Below are positions 27,754 to 36,087 of a stretch of DNA of 64,000 bases, one piece after another. The translations under genes and the position numbers were made by a program. The notes under the pieces are model-generated. The model saw only the letters and a list, made by a program, of their open reading frames with translations, was not told the origin of the DNA and searched no databases. The stretch is from an uncultured Prevotellaceae bacterium (GTDB taxonomy: Bacteria > Bacteroidota > Bacteroidia > Bacteroidales > Bacteroidaceae), in assembly GCA_900316585.1 (NCBI GenBank), contig ONDM01000002.1, forward strand, positions 124,001 to 188,000, read 5' to 3'. How positions within the stretch are numbered: the stretch's first letter is position 1; each line of letters opens with the position of its first letter.

Positions 27754-30189
27754 CTATGCTTTTAAGCGGTTGATGAATTCGGCGAATGCCTCCTTGCTGA
27801 GGCCACATTCTGAAATGATTTCCTTCACCTGAGATATCTTGAGTTTTTTGTAGTCCTCCAGTCTTGGGGTAATAACTAGACCACACATATCTAGTGCACC
27901 AGGACTTACCATAATCTGCTGGTCGCCTTCTGCAAAAAAGCAATCAGGTCTGTGTTTTCTCCTTGGAATGACCAAAGTTACATGCACATCTCCGTATGCT
28001 GTGAAGCGTTGTGTCCAGCCTATTAAGTTCATACCTGGTTCAATTTCGTTCTCCTGAAGTGGGAGAGCCTTGTATATTTTCTGGAACAGTTGATTCTGAC
28101 TATAATCCATGGCACTGATGATAACTAGGCATGGAGTGATATAGTTGGTAATTTTGTACAATGCTATTTTATCTTCATTTACCAGCAGATCTTTATCTTC
28201 CAGTCCCTCGTCAATACGTTCTTTAAGTGTCTGTACCAGAGGCAGATTGTCACCGCTTCCCATTTGGAAGTGCAGATGGTCAGGAGCGGATGCTCCACAG
28301 CGAGGACCATTATAGAAGACAATGAGGTTCTCGGAGTGTTCAGATGCATTCAAAGCTGCTAGACGTTCAAATGCTATAAAATTGTTTTGAATCAATTGGG
28401 GCTCGTGGCAGAGGCTAGGAATAGTGTAGTGCTCTTTCAGGATTGGGAATGGATTAACTAGTAGCTCATAGCCAGGGATGGCCGTCTGGGAGTACTGTTG
28501 TGCAGGACGGTTTTTGCTACAGAGGAAGCAAGGACGTTCGGCCAAGGATTTCTGGTCGAGTTTTGCTCCTGTGGATCGAATCCGTGCAGGGTTGAACTGC
28601 AGGGTTACCTTATTGGTTCCAGTTCCAAGTTTTCTGGTTTGTACTTCATAGAGTTCAGTTACATGATTGTCGTAATCCTCCCAAGTCATGCGCTGAATTA
28701 GTTCACTTGGGGCATATTTGTTGTATGCAATGCGTGCTTTAAGCTCTGCAGTACGGATACTATCCTTGTACATGTTGTTCGCATTGACCTTTTCGCGGCT
28801 TAAAGAAGAGTCTGAGTTGCCTTCCCATCGACGGCATAGATAAAGTTCGTCATAAATTCTGCCAATACGATAATGACGGCTGATAGCCAGTCCCATAAAG
28901 TAGTCTTCACCATAGCTGGTGTTTGGGAAAAGAATTTCACGAGCTATTGGAGTATAGAATGCACGTGGCGCACCTAATCCGTTGATTCGTAATGCATTGT
29001 TTCGTCCATTATCTTCAGTCCATTCCGCATGGCTTATCAAACCAGGAGGCAGAGTGTTAAGGTTGAAGTCACACATTCTATAAGAGCCAATGACCATAGC
29101 ACAGTTCTCTTCATAGAATTTGTCCACTATTTGCTGAAGAGTCTTTGGAGAACTGTAAAGATCATCACTATCCAACTGCACGGCAAACCTTCCGCACTGG
29201 GGGTGAAGTAGGGCCATGTTCCAGCATCCTCCTATACCTAGGTCTGAACGATCCGGTACAATATGAATAAGCCGGGAGTCTTCCCTAAACCCTTCAATCT
29301 TCTCTGTTGTCCCATCAGTGGAGCCATTGTCCACTACTATCAGGTTGAATGGAAAGGTGGTTTCTTGTGTCAACACGCTTTGAATAGCATCAGCTATGGT
29401 ACGCACTCTGTTCCGCACTGGAATAATTACACTGGCTTCTACAGGGAATTGTTGTGCCGTTATGTCCAGTGGATAGTAGTCACCCGGTTCCAGATAACCA
29501 TAGTGCTCCTCATCTTGCAGATACCATGTGCAGACTTCCTCCATCTCTATCTGACGGTCTCTATTGCGTGGGTCTACATAGTCGAATTGTTTCTCGCCAG
29601 ATTTGCGTAGGTCAAGTTCCTGCTCCGTATAGAGTTTCTCCTGAAGATGGAAGATTTTATCCGACAATTCCAAGCGCACGGCATACCAAATGGCATGCTT
29701 AAGCTCTGTAATGAAGGAATCGGCATTCATCAGGAAGAAAGATTTCAACCTATCGCTCTTGTATAAAATCACTGAACCAAAATCGAAGTCGTCCCGAAGG
29801 CTTCCCATCTGATAGTCAATACAAGGTGCAGCAACCGTCTTACCGTTCTCTATACAATAGTGGTCTGAGTAAACTAGGCTTGCTTGGGTACCATCGGCAA
29901 CTTTTACCATACGCTCCAAAGCCATATAAGTGAAGGTCACTGGTTTCTCCTTGAAATAAACCAGGGTGTAGGCAGCTCTCGTTTCTTGAGCAATGGCTTG
30001 AGCTGCCTCATAAGAGTAGAGGGAAGGTATTTCCAGACGAATGCAGCCTTCCACCGTATCTTTGGAAGAATCTGGAGTGCAGAGCAAGAAAATTCTGCTT
30101 ACCTCCTGTGACTCTCTCAAGCCGTTCACGGTTGCCTGCACCTGTGCTTGATTCAAATATGGAATAAAACAATCGATGGTTTTGTTCAT
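27754..30189 (-). CDS. Fusion of GT-A glycosyltransferase modules with a GalT/HIT-like nucleotidyltransferase domain (DUF4922-type)
   Basis: 811 residues from ATG 30189 (MNKTIDCFIPYLNQ); an in-frame ATG at 30240 would add a poorly supported leader. Residues ~1-230 look like a degenerate GT-A fold (YSDHYC in a DxD-like position). Residues ~250-470 are a standard family 2 domain: ASVIIPVRNRVRTIADAIQS, VVDNGSTDGT, QLDSDDLY. From ~540 a second enzyme type begins, with CFLC near 555 and DHLHFQMG near 640. CxxC plus HxHxQ is the zinc/catalytic pattern of galactose-1-phosphate uridylyltransferase and Ap4A phosphorylase. It starts the operon with the SpoIID-like and AmpG-like genes. One protein could thus make and use a nucleotide sugar; the sugar is unknown. 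Confidence 0.75.
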   Translation of the reverse strand: MNKTIDCFIPYLNQAQVQATVNGLRESQEVSRIFLLCTPDSSKDTVEGCIRLEIPSLYSYEAAQAIAQETRAAYTLVYFKEKPVTFTYMALERMVKVADGTQASLVYSDHYCIENGKTVAAPCIDYQMGSLRDDFDFGSVILYKSDRLKSFFLMNADSFITELKHAIWYAVRLELSDKIFHLQEKLYTEQELDLRKSGEKQFDYVDPRNRDRQIEMEEVCTWYLQDEEHYGYLEPGDYYPLDITAQQFPVEASVIIPVRNRVRTIADAIQSVLTQETTFPFNLIVVDNGSTDGTTEKIEGFREDSRLIHIVPDRSDLGIGGCWNMALLHPQCGRFAVQLDSDDLYSSPKTLQQIVDKFYEENCAMVIGSYRMCDFNLNTLPPGLISHAEWTEDNGRNNALRINGLGAPRAFYTPIAREILFPNTSYGEDYFMGLAISRHYRIGRIYDELYLCRRWEGNSDSSLSREKVNANNMYKDSIRTAELKARIAYNKYAPSELIQRMTWEDYDNHVTELYEVQTRKLGTGTNKVTLQFNPARIRSTGAKLDQKSLAERPCFLCSKNRPAQQYSQTAIPGYELLVNPFPILKEHYTIPSLCHEPQLIQNNFIAFERLAALNASEHSENLIVFYNGPRCGASAPDHLHFQMGSGDNLPLVQTLKERIDEGLEDKDLLVNEDKIALYKITNYITPCLVIISAMDYSQNQLFQKIYKALPLQENEIEPGMNLIGWTQRFTAYGDVHVTLVIPRRKHRPDCFFAEGDQQIMVSPGALDMCGLVITPRLEDYKKLKISQVKEIISECGLSKEAFAEFINRLKA

Positions 30190-30278
30190 AATCCTGAATT
30201 TTAATTGTTGATTCTTTATTTTTACTGCAAATATAATCAATCTTGCCCTAAATTTGGTTTTACCTCGTAGTTTTTTTG

Positions 30279-30286
30279 TAAATTTG
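30279..30286 (+). promoter_or_regulatory. Candidate -7 box for rlmN
   Basis: TAAATTTG, matching TAnnTTTG, 20 bp before the rlmN start. The nearest TTTG upstream (30253-30256) is 22 bp away, slightly long. Confidence 0.5.
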
Positions 30287-30306
30287 CTGCCGATTTAAAT
30301 GATGGT

Positions 30307-31365
30307 ATGGAGAAACGTAGATTGCTAGGTTTGACATTGGATGAGCTACAGACGGTGGTGAAGTCGTTGGGTATGCCTGCTTTCACTGCTAAGCAGATAG
30401 CCCAGTGGGTCTATGGCAAACGGGTTCGTTCCATCGATGAGATGACTAATCTCAGCACTAAGAACCGTGCATTGCTTTCGGAATCGTTTGAGATTGGGGC
30501 TTCTGCACCAGTTGACAGCATGCATTCCGTAGACGGCACCATCAAGTATCTTTACCAGACAGTAGATCACAAGTATATTGAGTCGGTCTACATCCCAGAT
30601 GGGGATAGGGCTACATTGTGTGTCTCCAGCCAAATAGGTTGCAAGATGGGCTGTAAGTTTTGCATGACTGGAAGGCAAGGATTTCATGGACATCTGTCAG
30701 TTTCAGATATTCTCAATCAAATCTATTCCTTACCTGAAGCCGATAGACTCACTAATGTAGTCTATATGGGTCAGGGGGAGCCATTTGACAATTTGGAGAA
30801 CGTGCTTCGTTCTACAGAGATTCTGACTGCCGATTTCGGATGGGGGTGGAGTCCTAAGCGAATTACAGTTTCTACTGTGGGCATCAGGAAAGAGGGTTTA
30901 GAGCGTTTCTTGAAGGAAAGTCAGTGCCATCTGGCAATTTCCATGCATAACCCCATTCCTGAGCAGCGTGCTCAGCTTATGCCTGCAGAGAGACTGATTT
31001 CCATCAGGGAAGTTGTGGAGGTTTTGCGTAGCTATGATTGGAGTCATCAGCGTCGTCTTTCCTTTGAGTACATTGTCTTCGGGGATTGGAACGACTCGTT
31101 GGATTATGGAAAGGAAATCGTGAACCTACTTCATGGGTTAGAATGCCGTGTGAACTTGATTCGTTTCCACCAAATTCCAGATTCAGACTTGAGGAACACG
31201 GAACCACAACAAATGATTCGGCTAAGGGATTATCTAACCCAGCATGGGGTGTTTACCACCATTCGGGCAAGTAGGGGAGAAGATATTTACGCAGCCTGTG
31301 GATTGTTGAGCACAAAAAAGCTCCAGAGTGAACAAAATGTAAACAGTGAGCCAGGTTACAAGTAA
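30307..31365 (+). CDS. rlmN: 23S rRNA (and tRNA) adenine-C2 methyltransferase
   Basis: A radical SAM enzyme of 352 residues that methylates A2503 of 23S rRNA and A37 of some tRNAs. The Fe-S motif is CKMGCKFCMTG near residue 117; the SAM-binding NVVYMGQGEP and the C-terminal methyl-carrying cysteine in YAACGLL are present. The N-terminal helical domain (TAKQIAQWVYGK) is normal. It opens the run of genes that leads to the PdxA-like and lipid-type cluster. Confidence 0.96.
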   Translation: MEKRRLLGLTLDELQTVVKSLGMPAFTAKQIAQWVYGKRVRSIDEMTNLSTKNRALLSESFEIGASAPVDSMHSVDGTIKYLYQTVDHKYIESVYIPDGDRATLCVSSQIGCKMGCKFCMTGRQGFHGHLSVSDILNQIYSLPEADRLTNVVYMGQGEPFDNLENVLRSTEILTADFGWGWSPKRITVSTVGIRKEGLERFLKESQCHLAISMHNPIPEQRAQLMPAERLISIREVVEVLRSYDWSHQRRLSFEYIVFGDWNDSLDYGKEIVNLLHGLECRVNLIRFHQIPDSDLRNTEPQQMIRLRDYLTQHGVFTTIRASRGEDIYAACGLLSTKKLQSEQNVNSEPGYK

Positions 31366-31443
31366 ACGAAAAGTGAACCTGAACATTTTACGATATGTTT
31401 TTTGGATGGTATTTTTGCTATCAAAAGACTAAAAATAACGATT

Positions 31444-32559
31444 ATGAAAAGAATAACCTTTATACTTTGCCTGATAATGGCACTGTTCTCTTCCTGCAAG
31501 AAGAGTGGTGACGGACTTAGCTTTTTGCCAGTTTCCAGTGGTCGGCCTTACGAAATCCTTGTGGTGATTGACAAAGCCATGTATGAACGTCCTGCAGGCC
31601 GTGTTCTGCACGATGTACTTACTAGTGATGTGCCTGGACTTCCTCAGCATGAGGCGCAGTTCAGGATTACGACTTGCTCCATGGAGCACTTTGACCGTAC
31701 CTACAAGATTTTCCGTAACATCATTGTGGTTAATATCAATCCTAATATTTATACGCAAACACGTTTCAAGTTCATCCGTGATCTGAATTCCACACCTCAG
31801 ATGATAATGACCATTAATTCACCGTCGGAGCAGGAGATGTCTGACTATGTGTTTAGTCACGGAAAAACTATCATCGATTTCTTTGTGAAAGCAGAACTGA
31901 ACCGTAGCATTAAGTTGCTGGAACGATCCCACTCCGAGCAAGTGGCAAAAACTGCTAGGGAAATGTTTGGATGCGACGTCTGGGTGCCTTCAGACCTGAC
32001 AGCCATCAAGAAGGGTGACAATTTCTTTTGGGCTTCACAAAATGGAGGGAACCAGCTGAACTTCTGCATGTATTCATATCCGTATACTAGCAGCAAGATT
32101 TTTACCCCTGAATATTTTGTACAAATGCGTGACTCTTTCATGGCTGCCAATATACCTGGCTCACAGCCAGGCATGCACATGGCTACTCAGAAATATAAAG
32201 GTCAGAATTTGGTTGAGGGGCAGCACATCGTGGTGCACCATCAGTTCGCTCAAGAGGTTCGTGGCTTGTGGGAAATGACCAATGACAATATGGGAGGCCC
32301 TTTTGTCTCTCACGTGCGTGTTGATACTGTAAACCAAAAGGTCATTGTAGCAGAGGGCTTTGTCTATTATCCAAACGAGCCAAGGAAACGTAATCCAATA
32401 CGCCGTCTTGAGTCTGCATTGTACACGCTGCAATTGCCTTCAGAGACTGTTGAGACTCTGGCTGCTGAAGGCGTGGAGGAGGAAAATGAGGAAGATATTA
32501 ATGGTAAATTAAAGAATGTCTCTAAAGACAAATTAAAGAAAGATGGAAAAAAGAATTAA
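31444..32559 (+). CDS. DUF4837 lipoprotein
   Basis: 371 residues with lipoprotein signal ending in ALFSSC; the start at 31444 is chosen because it gives a proper signal, unlike the upstream ATG at 31402. The body, with RPYEILVVIDKAMYERPAG at the beginning, matches the Bacteroidetes-specific DUF4837 family, whose function is unknown. The last 17 bp overlap the PdxA-like gene. The tail is very rich in Glu and Lys. Confidence 0.8.
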   Translation: MKRITFILCLIMALFSSCKKSGDGLSFLPVSSGRPYEILVVIDKAMYERPAGRVLHDVLTSDVPGLPQHEAQFRITTCSMEHFDRTYKIFRNIIVVNINPNIYTQTRFKFIRDLNSTPQMIMTINSPSEQEMSDYVFSHGKTIIDFFVKAELNRSIKLLERSHSEQVAKTAREMFGCDVWVPSDLTAIKKGDNFFWASQNGGNQLNFCMYSYPYTSSKIFTPEYFVQMRDSFMAANIPGSQPGMHMATQKYKGQNLVEGQHIVVHHQFAQEVRGLWEMTNDNMGGPFVSHVRVDTVNQKVIVAEGFVYYPNEPRKRNPIRRLESALYTLQLPSETVETLAAEGVEEENEEDINGKLKNVSKDKLKKDGKKN

Positions 32560-33637
32560 AATAGGCATTACCCAGGGTGATATCAACGGTATAGGCTATG
32601 AGTTGATCTTCAAAACATTCTCGGAGCCAACCATACTGGAGATGTACACACCTGTTGTATATGGTTCACCCAAAGTGGCTACTTTTCACCGTAAAGCTCT
32701 GGAGATGAATGTGAATTTCACTACTATCAATAGTGCTGCTCATGCTGTGGAAGGTAAGCTGAATGTGGTTACCTGCTTTGAAGAAGAAGTCAAGATAGAG
32801 CTAGGAAATCCTTCCGATACTGCTGGAACTGCGGCTCTTCTTGCCTTGGAATTCGCCATACAGGAGTTTGAGAAGGGCCTTTTCGATGTGCTTGTTACTG
32901 CTCCTGTCAATCTTGACACCATGCAGAACAATGCTATACATTTCTTGGGTAATGAAGTATATCTGCAGAATAAGTTCGGAGATTCCTACAAATCATTAAC
33001 CATATTGCTGAATAGGAATCTTCGCATCGGCCTGCTTACAGGCAAGATGCCTGTGAAGAATATTCCAGAAGCTGTTACCAAGGAACTGATAGTGGAGAAG
33101 GCTACTGTTTTCCATCAGTCGTTGAAACACGACTTCCTGATTGATAACCCAAGAATTGCCATCATTGCACTGAATCCGGAGACCGGTAATGTTGATTTGC
33201 AAGGACCAGAGGAGGCTGAGCAGATTATTCCAGCTATTGAGGAACTTAGAGATAGTGGACTCCAGTGCTTCGGCCCATATCCGGCAGACTCCTTCTTTGC
33301 ATCTGAGGATATTTGGATGTTCGATGGTGTTTTGGCTATGTACTATGACCAAGGTATGATTCCATTCCGCACTTTCGGTATGTTCGAAGGCGTGAGCTAT
33401 GTTGCAGGTCTTCCTCTAGTTTGTGCTGCTCCAGTTCATGGAGTAGGCTATGAGGTTGCTGGCAAAAATGTGGCCGACGAGTCTGCATTCAGAAATGCTA
33501 TCTATATGGTTTCAGATATCTTGCGAAACCGTAGAACTGATGATGAAGCTCATCGTAATCCACTACGCAAACTGTATACTGCTAAGCAAGATGACAGCGA
33601 TAAGTTGAACTTGGAAAAAGAGGAGACTGAAGAATGA
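32543..33637 (+). CDS. PdxA-like dehydrogenase with altered metal site
   Basis: 364 residues of the 4-hydroxythreonine-4-phosphate dehydrogenase fold: GITQGDINGIGYELI at the start, TAPVNLDT, GPYPADSFF and AGKNVADESAF at the end. PdxA normally oxidises 4-phosphohydroxy-L-threonine in vitamin B6 synthesis using a divalent metal held by three histidines. At the matching places this protein reads FLGNEVYL instead of GHTE, ALNPETGN instead of NPHAGE, and MYYDQG instead of MYHDQG, so all three histidines appear replaced. It overlaps the preceding lipoprotein by 17 bp and the following nucleotidyltransferase by 4 bp. It may serve the downstream pathway rather than B6 synthesis. Whether another PdxA exists in this genome is not visible here. 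Confidence 0.8.
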   Translation: MEKRIKIGITQGDINGIGYELIFKTFSEPTILEMYTPVVYGSPKVATFHRKALEMNVNFTTINSAAHAVEGKLNVVTCFEEEVKIELGNPSDTAGTAALLALEFAIQEFEKGLFDVLVTAPVNLDTMQNNAIHFLGNEVYLQNKFGDSYKSLTILLNRNLRIGLLTGKMPVKNIPEAVTKELIVEKATVFHQSLKHDFLIDNPRIAIIALNPETGNVDLQGPEEAEQIIPAIEELRDSGLQCFGPYPADSFFASEDIWMFDGVLAMYYDQGMIPFRTFGMFEGVSYVAGLPLVCAAPVHGVGYEVAGKNVADESAFRNAIYMVSDILRNRRTDDEAHRNPLRKLYTAKQDDSDKLNLEKEETEE

Positions 33638-34335
33638 AATTTGCCATTATTTCTGCTGGTGAAGGTTCACGGCTGGCACAAGAGGGAATAGAGCTTCCAA
33701 AGCCATTGGTAAAAATCAATGGTGAAGCTATGATAGACCGCCTTATTCGAATTTTTACAGAACAAGGTGCAGAAGAGATTGACATCATAGTAAACAATCT
33801 TCATCCTCAAACAAAATCTCACCTGGATAATTTGAAGACCAAGGTTCCCCTGAAAATCGTGCAGAAAACTACCCCAAGTAGCATGCATAGTTTCTTTGAG
33901 TTGAGTAAGTTCTTGGAGGGTGAGCGTTTTTGTCTAACCACTGTGGATACCATATTTCGGGAAGACGAGTTCGCTGAATACATAAAGGCTTTCAAGGCTA
34001 GCACGGACGACGGCCTTATGGCAGTTACCGACTACATTGATGACGAGAAACCTCTCTATATATCAACCACAGAAGACATGACTATCAAGGGTTTTCTGGA
34101 CACTAACACAGAGGAGTGCAAGTATATTTCTGGTGGCATCTACTGCTTGGGTCCAAAAGCTATTGATACCCTAAAAGGTTGTATGGAGAAGGGGATGTCT
34201 CGTATGCGTAATTTCCAGCGTCAATTGGTTTTTGATGGACTGCACCTGAAGGCTTATCGTTTTGGTAAAATTCTGGACGTGGACCATGCAGGTGATATTT
34301 TGAAAGCTGAAGAATTCTTGAAAACCGTAAAATGA
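33634..34335 (+). CDS. Nucleotidyltransferase (NTP_transferase family)
   Basis: 233 residues. The N terminus carries the sugar/alditol-phosphate nucleotidyltransferase signature, ISAGEGSRL then ELPKPLVKINGEAM, followed by a GT-A-like Rossmann fold with TTVDTIF. The short length (no left-handed beta-helix) resembles CTP:phosphocholine, CTP:inositol-1-phosphate or mannose-1-phosphate enzymes. It would activate a phosphorylated head group, probably as a CDP derivative for the CDP-alcohol phosphotransferase two genes on. It overlaps both neighbours by 4 bp, so translation is coupled. Confidence 0.85.
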   Translation: MKFAIISAGEGSRLAQEGIELPKPLVKINGEAMIDRLIRIFTEQGAEEIDIIVNNLHPQTKSHLDNLKTKVPLKIVQKTTPSSMHSFFELSKFLEGERFCLTTVDTIFREDEFAEYIKAFKASTDDGLMAVTDYIDDEKPLYISTTEDMTIKGFLDTNTEECKYISGGIYCLGPKAIDTLKGCMEKGMSRMRNFQRQLVFDGLHLKAYRFGKILDVDHAGDILKAEEFLKTVK

Positions 34336-35198
34336 AGGCATTAGGCATATCACGGAGTATAGAGTTCTCTCCCAATTCAGAGAATAAGGATTCATTCATC
34401 TTGCATGCTGTAGGTGATGTGTTACAGCAGAAAGGTATGGATGTCTCTTATTTAACGGAAAATGAATTTTTGTCTTCATCCATAGAGGGTGTGGATTTGA
34501 TTTTTACCATGGGGAGGGACGCTAGAACTGTGGAGTGTCTGGAAAAGTTTGAAAAAAAAGGGATTCTGGTAGTGAACCCTGCCTCTGGAATTAGGAACAG
34601 TGAGCGATTCCGGCTCTCAGAACTTTTTTTAAAGGAAAGAATCCCTATCCCACGGACGAAACTGTTGGAGAGTATTCTTGAACAGGCTGATGTCACATGG
34701 CCATACCCTGTATGGATTAAGCGAGGTGACGGTTGTGCCCAAGTTAAAGACGATGTGCAGCTTTGTGGAAATGCTATTGAGGCTAATGCTGCCCTTGCCG
34801 GATTCCGTAGAAGAGGAATAGAACGTGCGGTAGTATCTGAACATCTCAAGGGAGACCTGGTGAAGTTCTATGGTGTACTTGGTACTCCATTCTTCTCTTG
34901 GAACTATCCCGATTTTAGTAAGTCCAAGTTCGGACTGGAAGAAAAGAACGGCCCTGTACAAGGTTACCGTTTCAACGTAGATAAAATGAAAGAAGTCTGT
35001 GACAAGGCTGCAGATATACTCCAGATACCTGTATATGGTGGAGACTGTATTGTAGCTGCGGATGGAACGTTTAAAATAATTGATTTTAATGATTGGCCAA
35101 GCTTCTCCTCTTGCAGGGATGAAGCTGCTCATGCCATTGCTAGTTATATAATTAAAACTTATGAGCGAAATAAAAAAAGACCTGAATTCAACACTTAA
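34332..35198 (+). CDS. ATP-grasp ligase
   Basis: 288 residues. The N-terminal pre-ATP-grasp domain is Rossmann-like (VDLIFTMGRDARTVE). The ATP-grasp core has a lysine in PVWIKRGDGCAQ and the metal-binding end IIDFNDWPSFS, as in the DxNxxP pattern of carboxylate-amine ligases. It should join a carboxylate to an amine or thiol through an acyl phosphate. Substrates are unknown. It is embedded between the nucleotidyltransferase (4-bp overlap) and the phosphotransferase (38-bp overlap). Confidence 0.82.
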   Translation: MKALGISRSIEFSPNSENKDSFILHAVGDVLQQKGMDVSYLTENEFLSSSIEGVDLIFTMGRDARTVECLEKFEKKGILVVNPASGIRNSERFRLSELFLKERIPIPRTKLLESILEQADVTWPYPVWIKRGDGCAQVKDDVQLCGNAIEANAALAGFRRRGIERAVVSEHLKGDLVKFYGVLGTPFFSWNYPDFSKSKFGLEEKNGPVQGYRFNVDKMKEVCDKAADILQIPVYGGDCIVAADGTFKIIDFNDWPSFSSCRDEAAHAIASYIIKTYERNKKRPEFNT

Positions 35199-36087
35199 GT
35201 CAAGTGATACGGAAGAGACTATTGACATCTATTTTACGCGTCCTATAGGTTATAGATGGGCATTGTTCTTCAATAAGTTTAATGTACATCCCAATGTGGT
35301 GACCATCCTTTCCATTTTCCTTGGAGTGGCTGCAGGAATCTGTTTCTACTATACTGATTTTTGGCATAATCTGGCAGGTGTGTTGCTCCTGATGTGGGCT
35401 AATTTTTACGACAGTTGCGATGGTCAGCTTGCACGTATGACGGGAAAGAAGACGCTGTGGGGCAGAATGCTTGATGGTTTTGCAGGTGATATTTGGTTTT
35501 TCACTATCTATATTGCTATTGTAGCACGTTTGTGGAACCAGAATATTCCATTCACAAATTTTCATTGGGGCTGGTGGTTCTTTCTTTTTGCCTGCTTCAA
35601 CGGATTTATCCTACACTCTCGTCAGAGTGCATTGGCCGACTACTACCGAAACATCCACCTTTTCTTTCTAAAAGGCAAATCAGGTAGTGAACTAGACAAT
35701 TTTGTCCAGCAGCGCAAACTCTTTAACGAGCTACCATGGAAGGGTAATTTTTGGTGGAAGATTTTCTTGTATTTCTATGGTAACTATACTAGAGGACAGG
35801 AGAAACAGACTCCTCAGTTCCAGCGCTTCTTCAAAAAGCTGAAGGAAGTCTATGGGGAGAATATTCCACAGGATTTCCGTGACCGATTTCGTGCACAGAG
35901 CAAGCCACTCATGCCATTCACAAACATCCTGACGTTCAACACCAGGGCTATTGCATTGTATATTAGCTGCTTGATAGACATGCCTTATTTGTATGTCTTC
36001 TTCGAGGCTATTGTCCTCACATCCTTATATGTCTACATGCGCAGCAGACATGAGAACATGTGTAGGAATTTCTACGAGGAATTATGA
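35161..36087 (+). CDS. CDP-alcohol phosphotransferase family membrane enzyme
   Basis: 308 residues with about six membrane segments. The family motif is visible near residues 84-110: DSCDGQLAR, then eight residues, GRMLD, GFAGD. These enzymes move a phospho-alcohol from a CDP-activated donor to a second alcohol, making phospholipids or soluble phosphodiesters. The spacing between the third and fourth aspartates is four residues rather than the usual three. The long hydrophilic loop at ~155-230 is unusual for the smallest family members. The start at 35161 overlaps the ligase gene by 38 bp; no later start keeps the N-terminal YFTRPIGYRW segment. Confidence 0.87.
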   Translation: MSEIKKDLNSTLKSSDTEETIDIYFTRPIGYRWALFFNKFNVHPNVVTILSIFLGVAAGICFYYTDFWHNLAGVLLLMWANFYDSCDGQLARMTGKKTLWGRMLDGFAGDIWFFTIYIAIVARLWNQNIPFTNFHWGWWFFLFACFNGFILHSRQSALADYYRNIHLFFLKGKSGSELDNFVQQRKLFNELPWKGNFWWKIFLYFYGNYTRGQEKQTPQFQRFFKKLKEVYGENIPQDFRDRFRAQSKPLMPFTNILTFNTRAIALYISCLIDMPYLYVFFEAIVLTSLYVYMRSRHENMCRNFYEEL

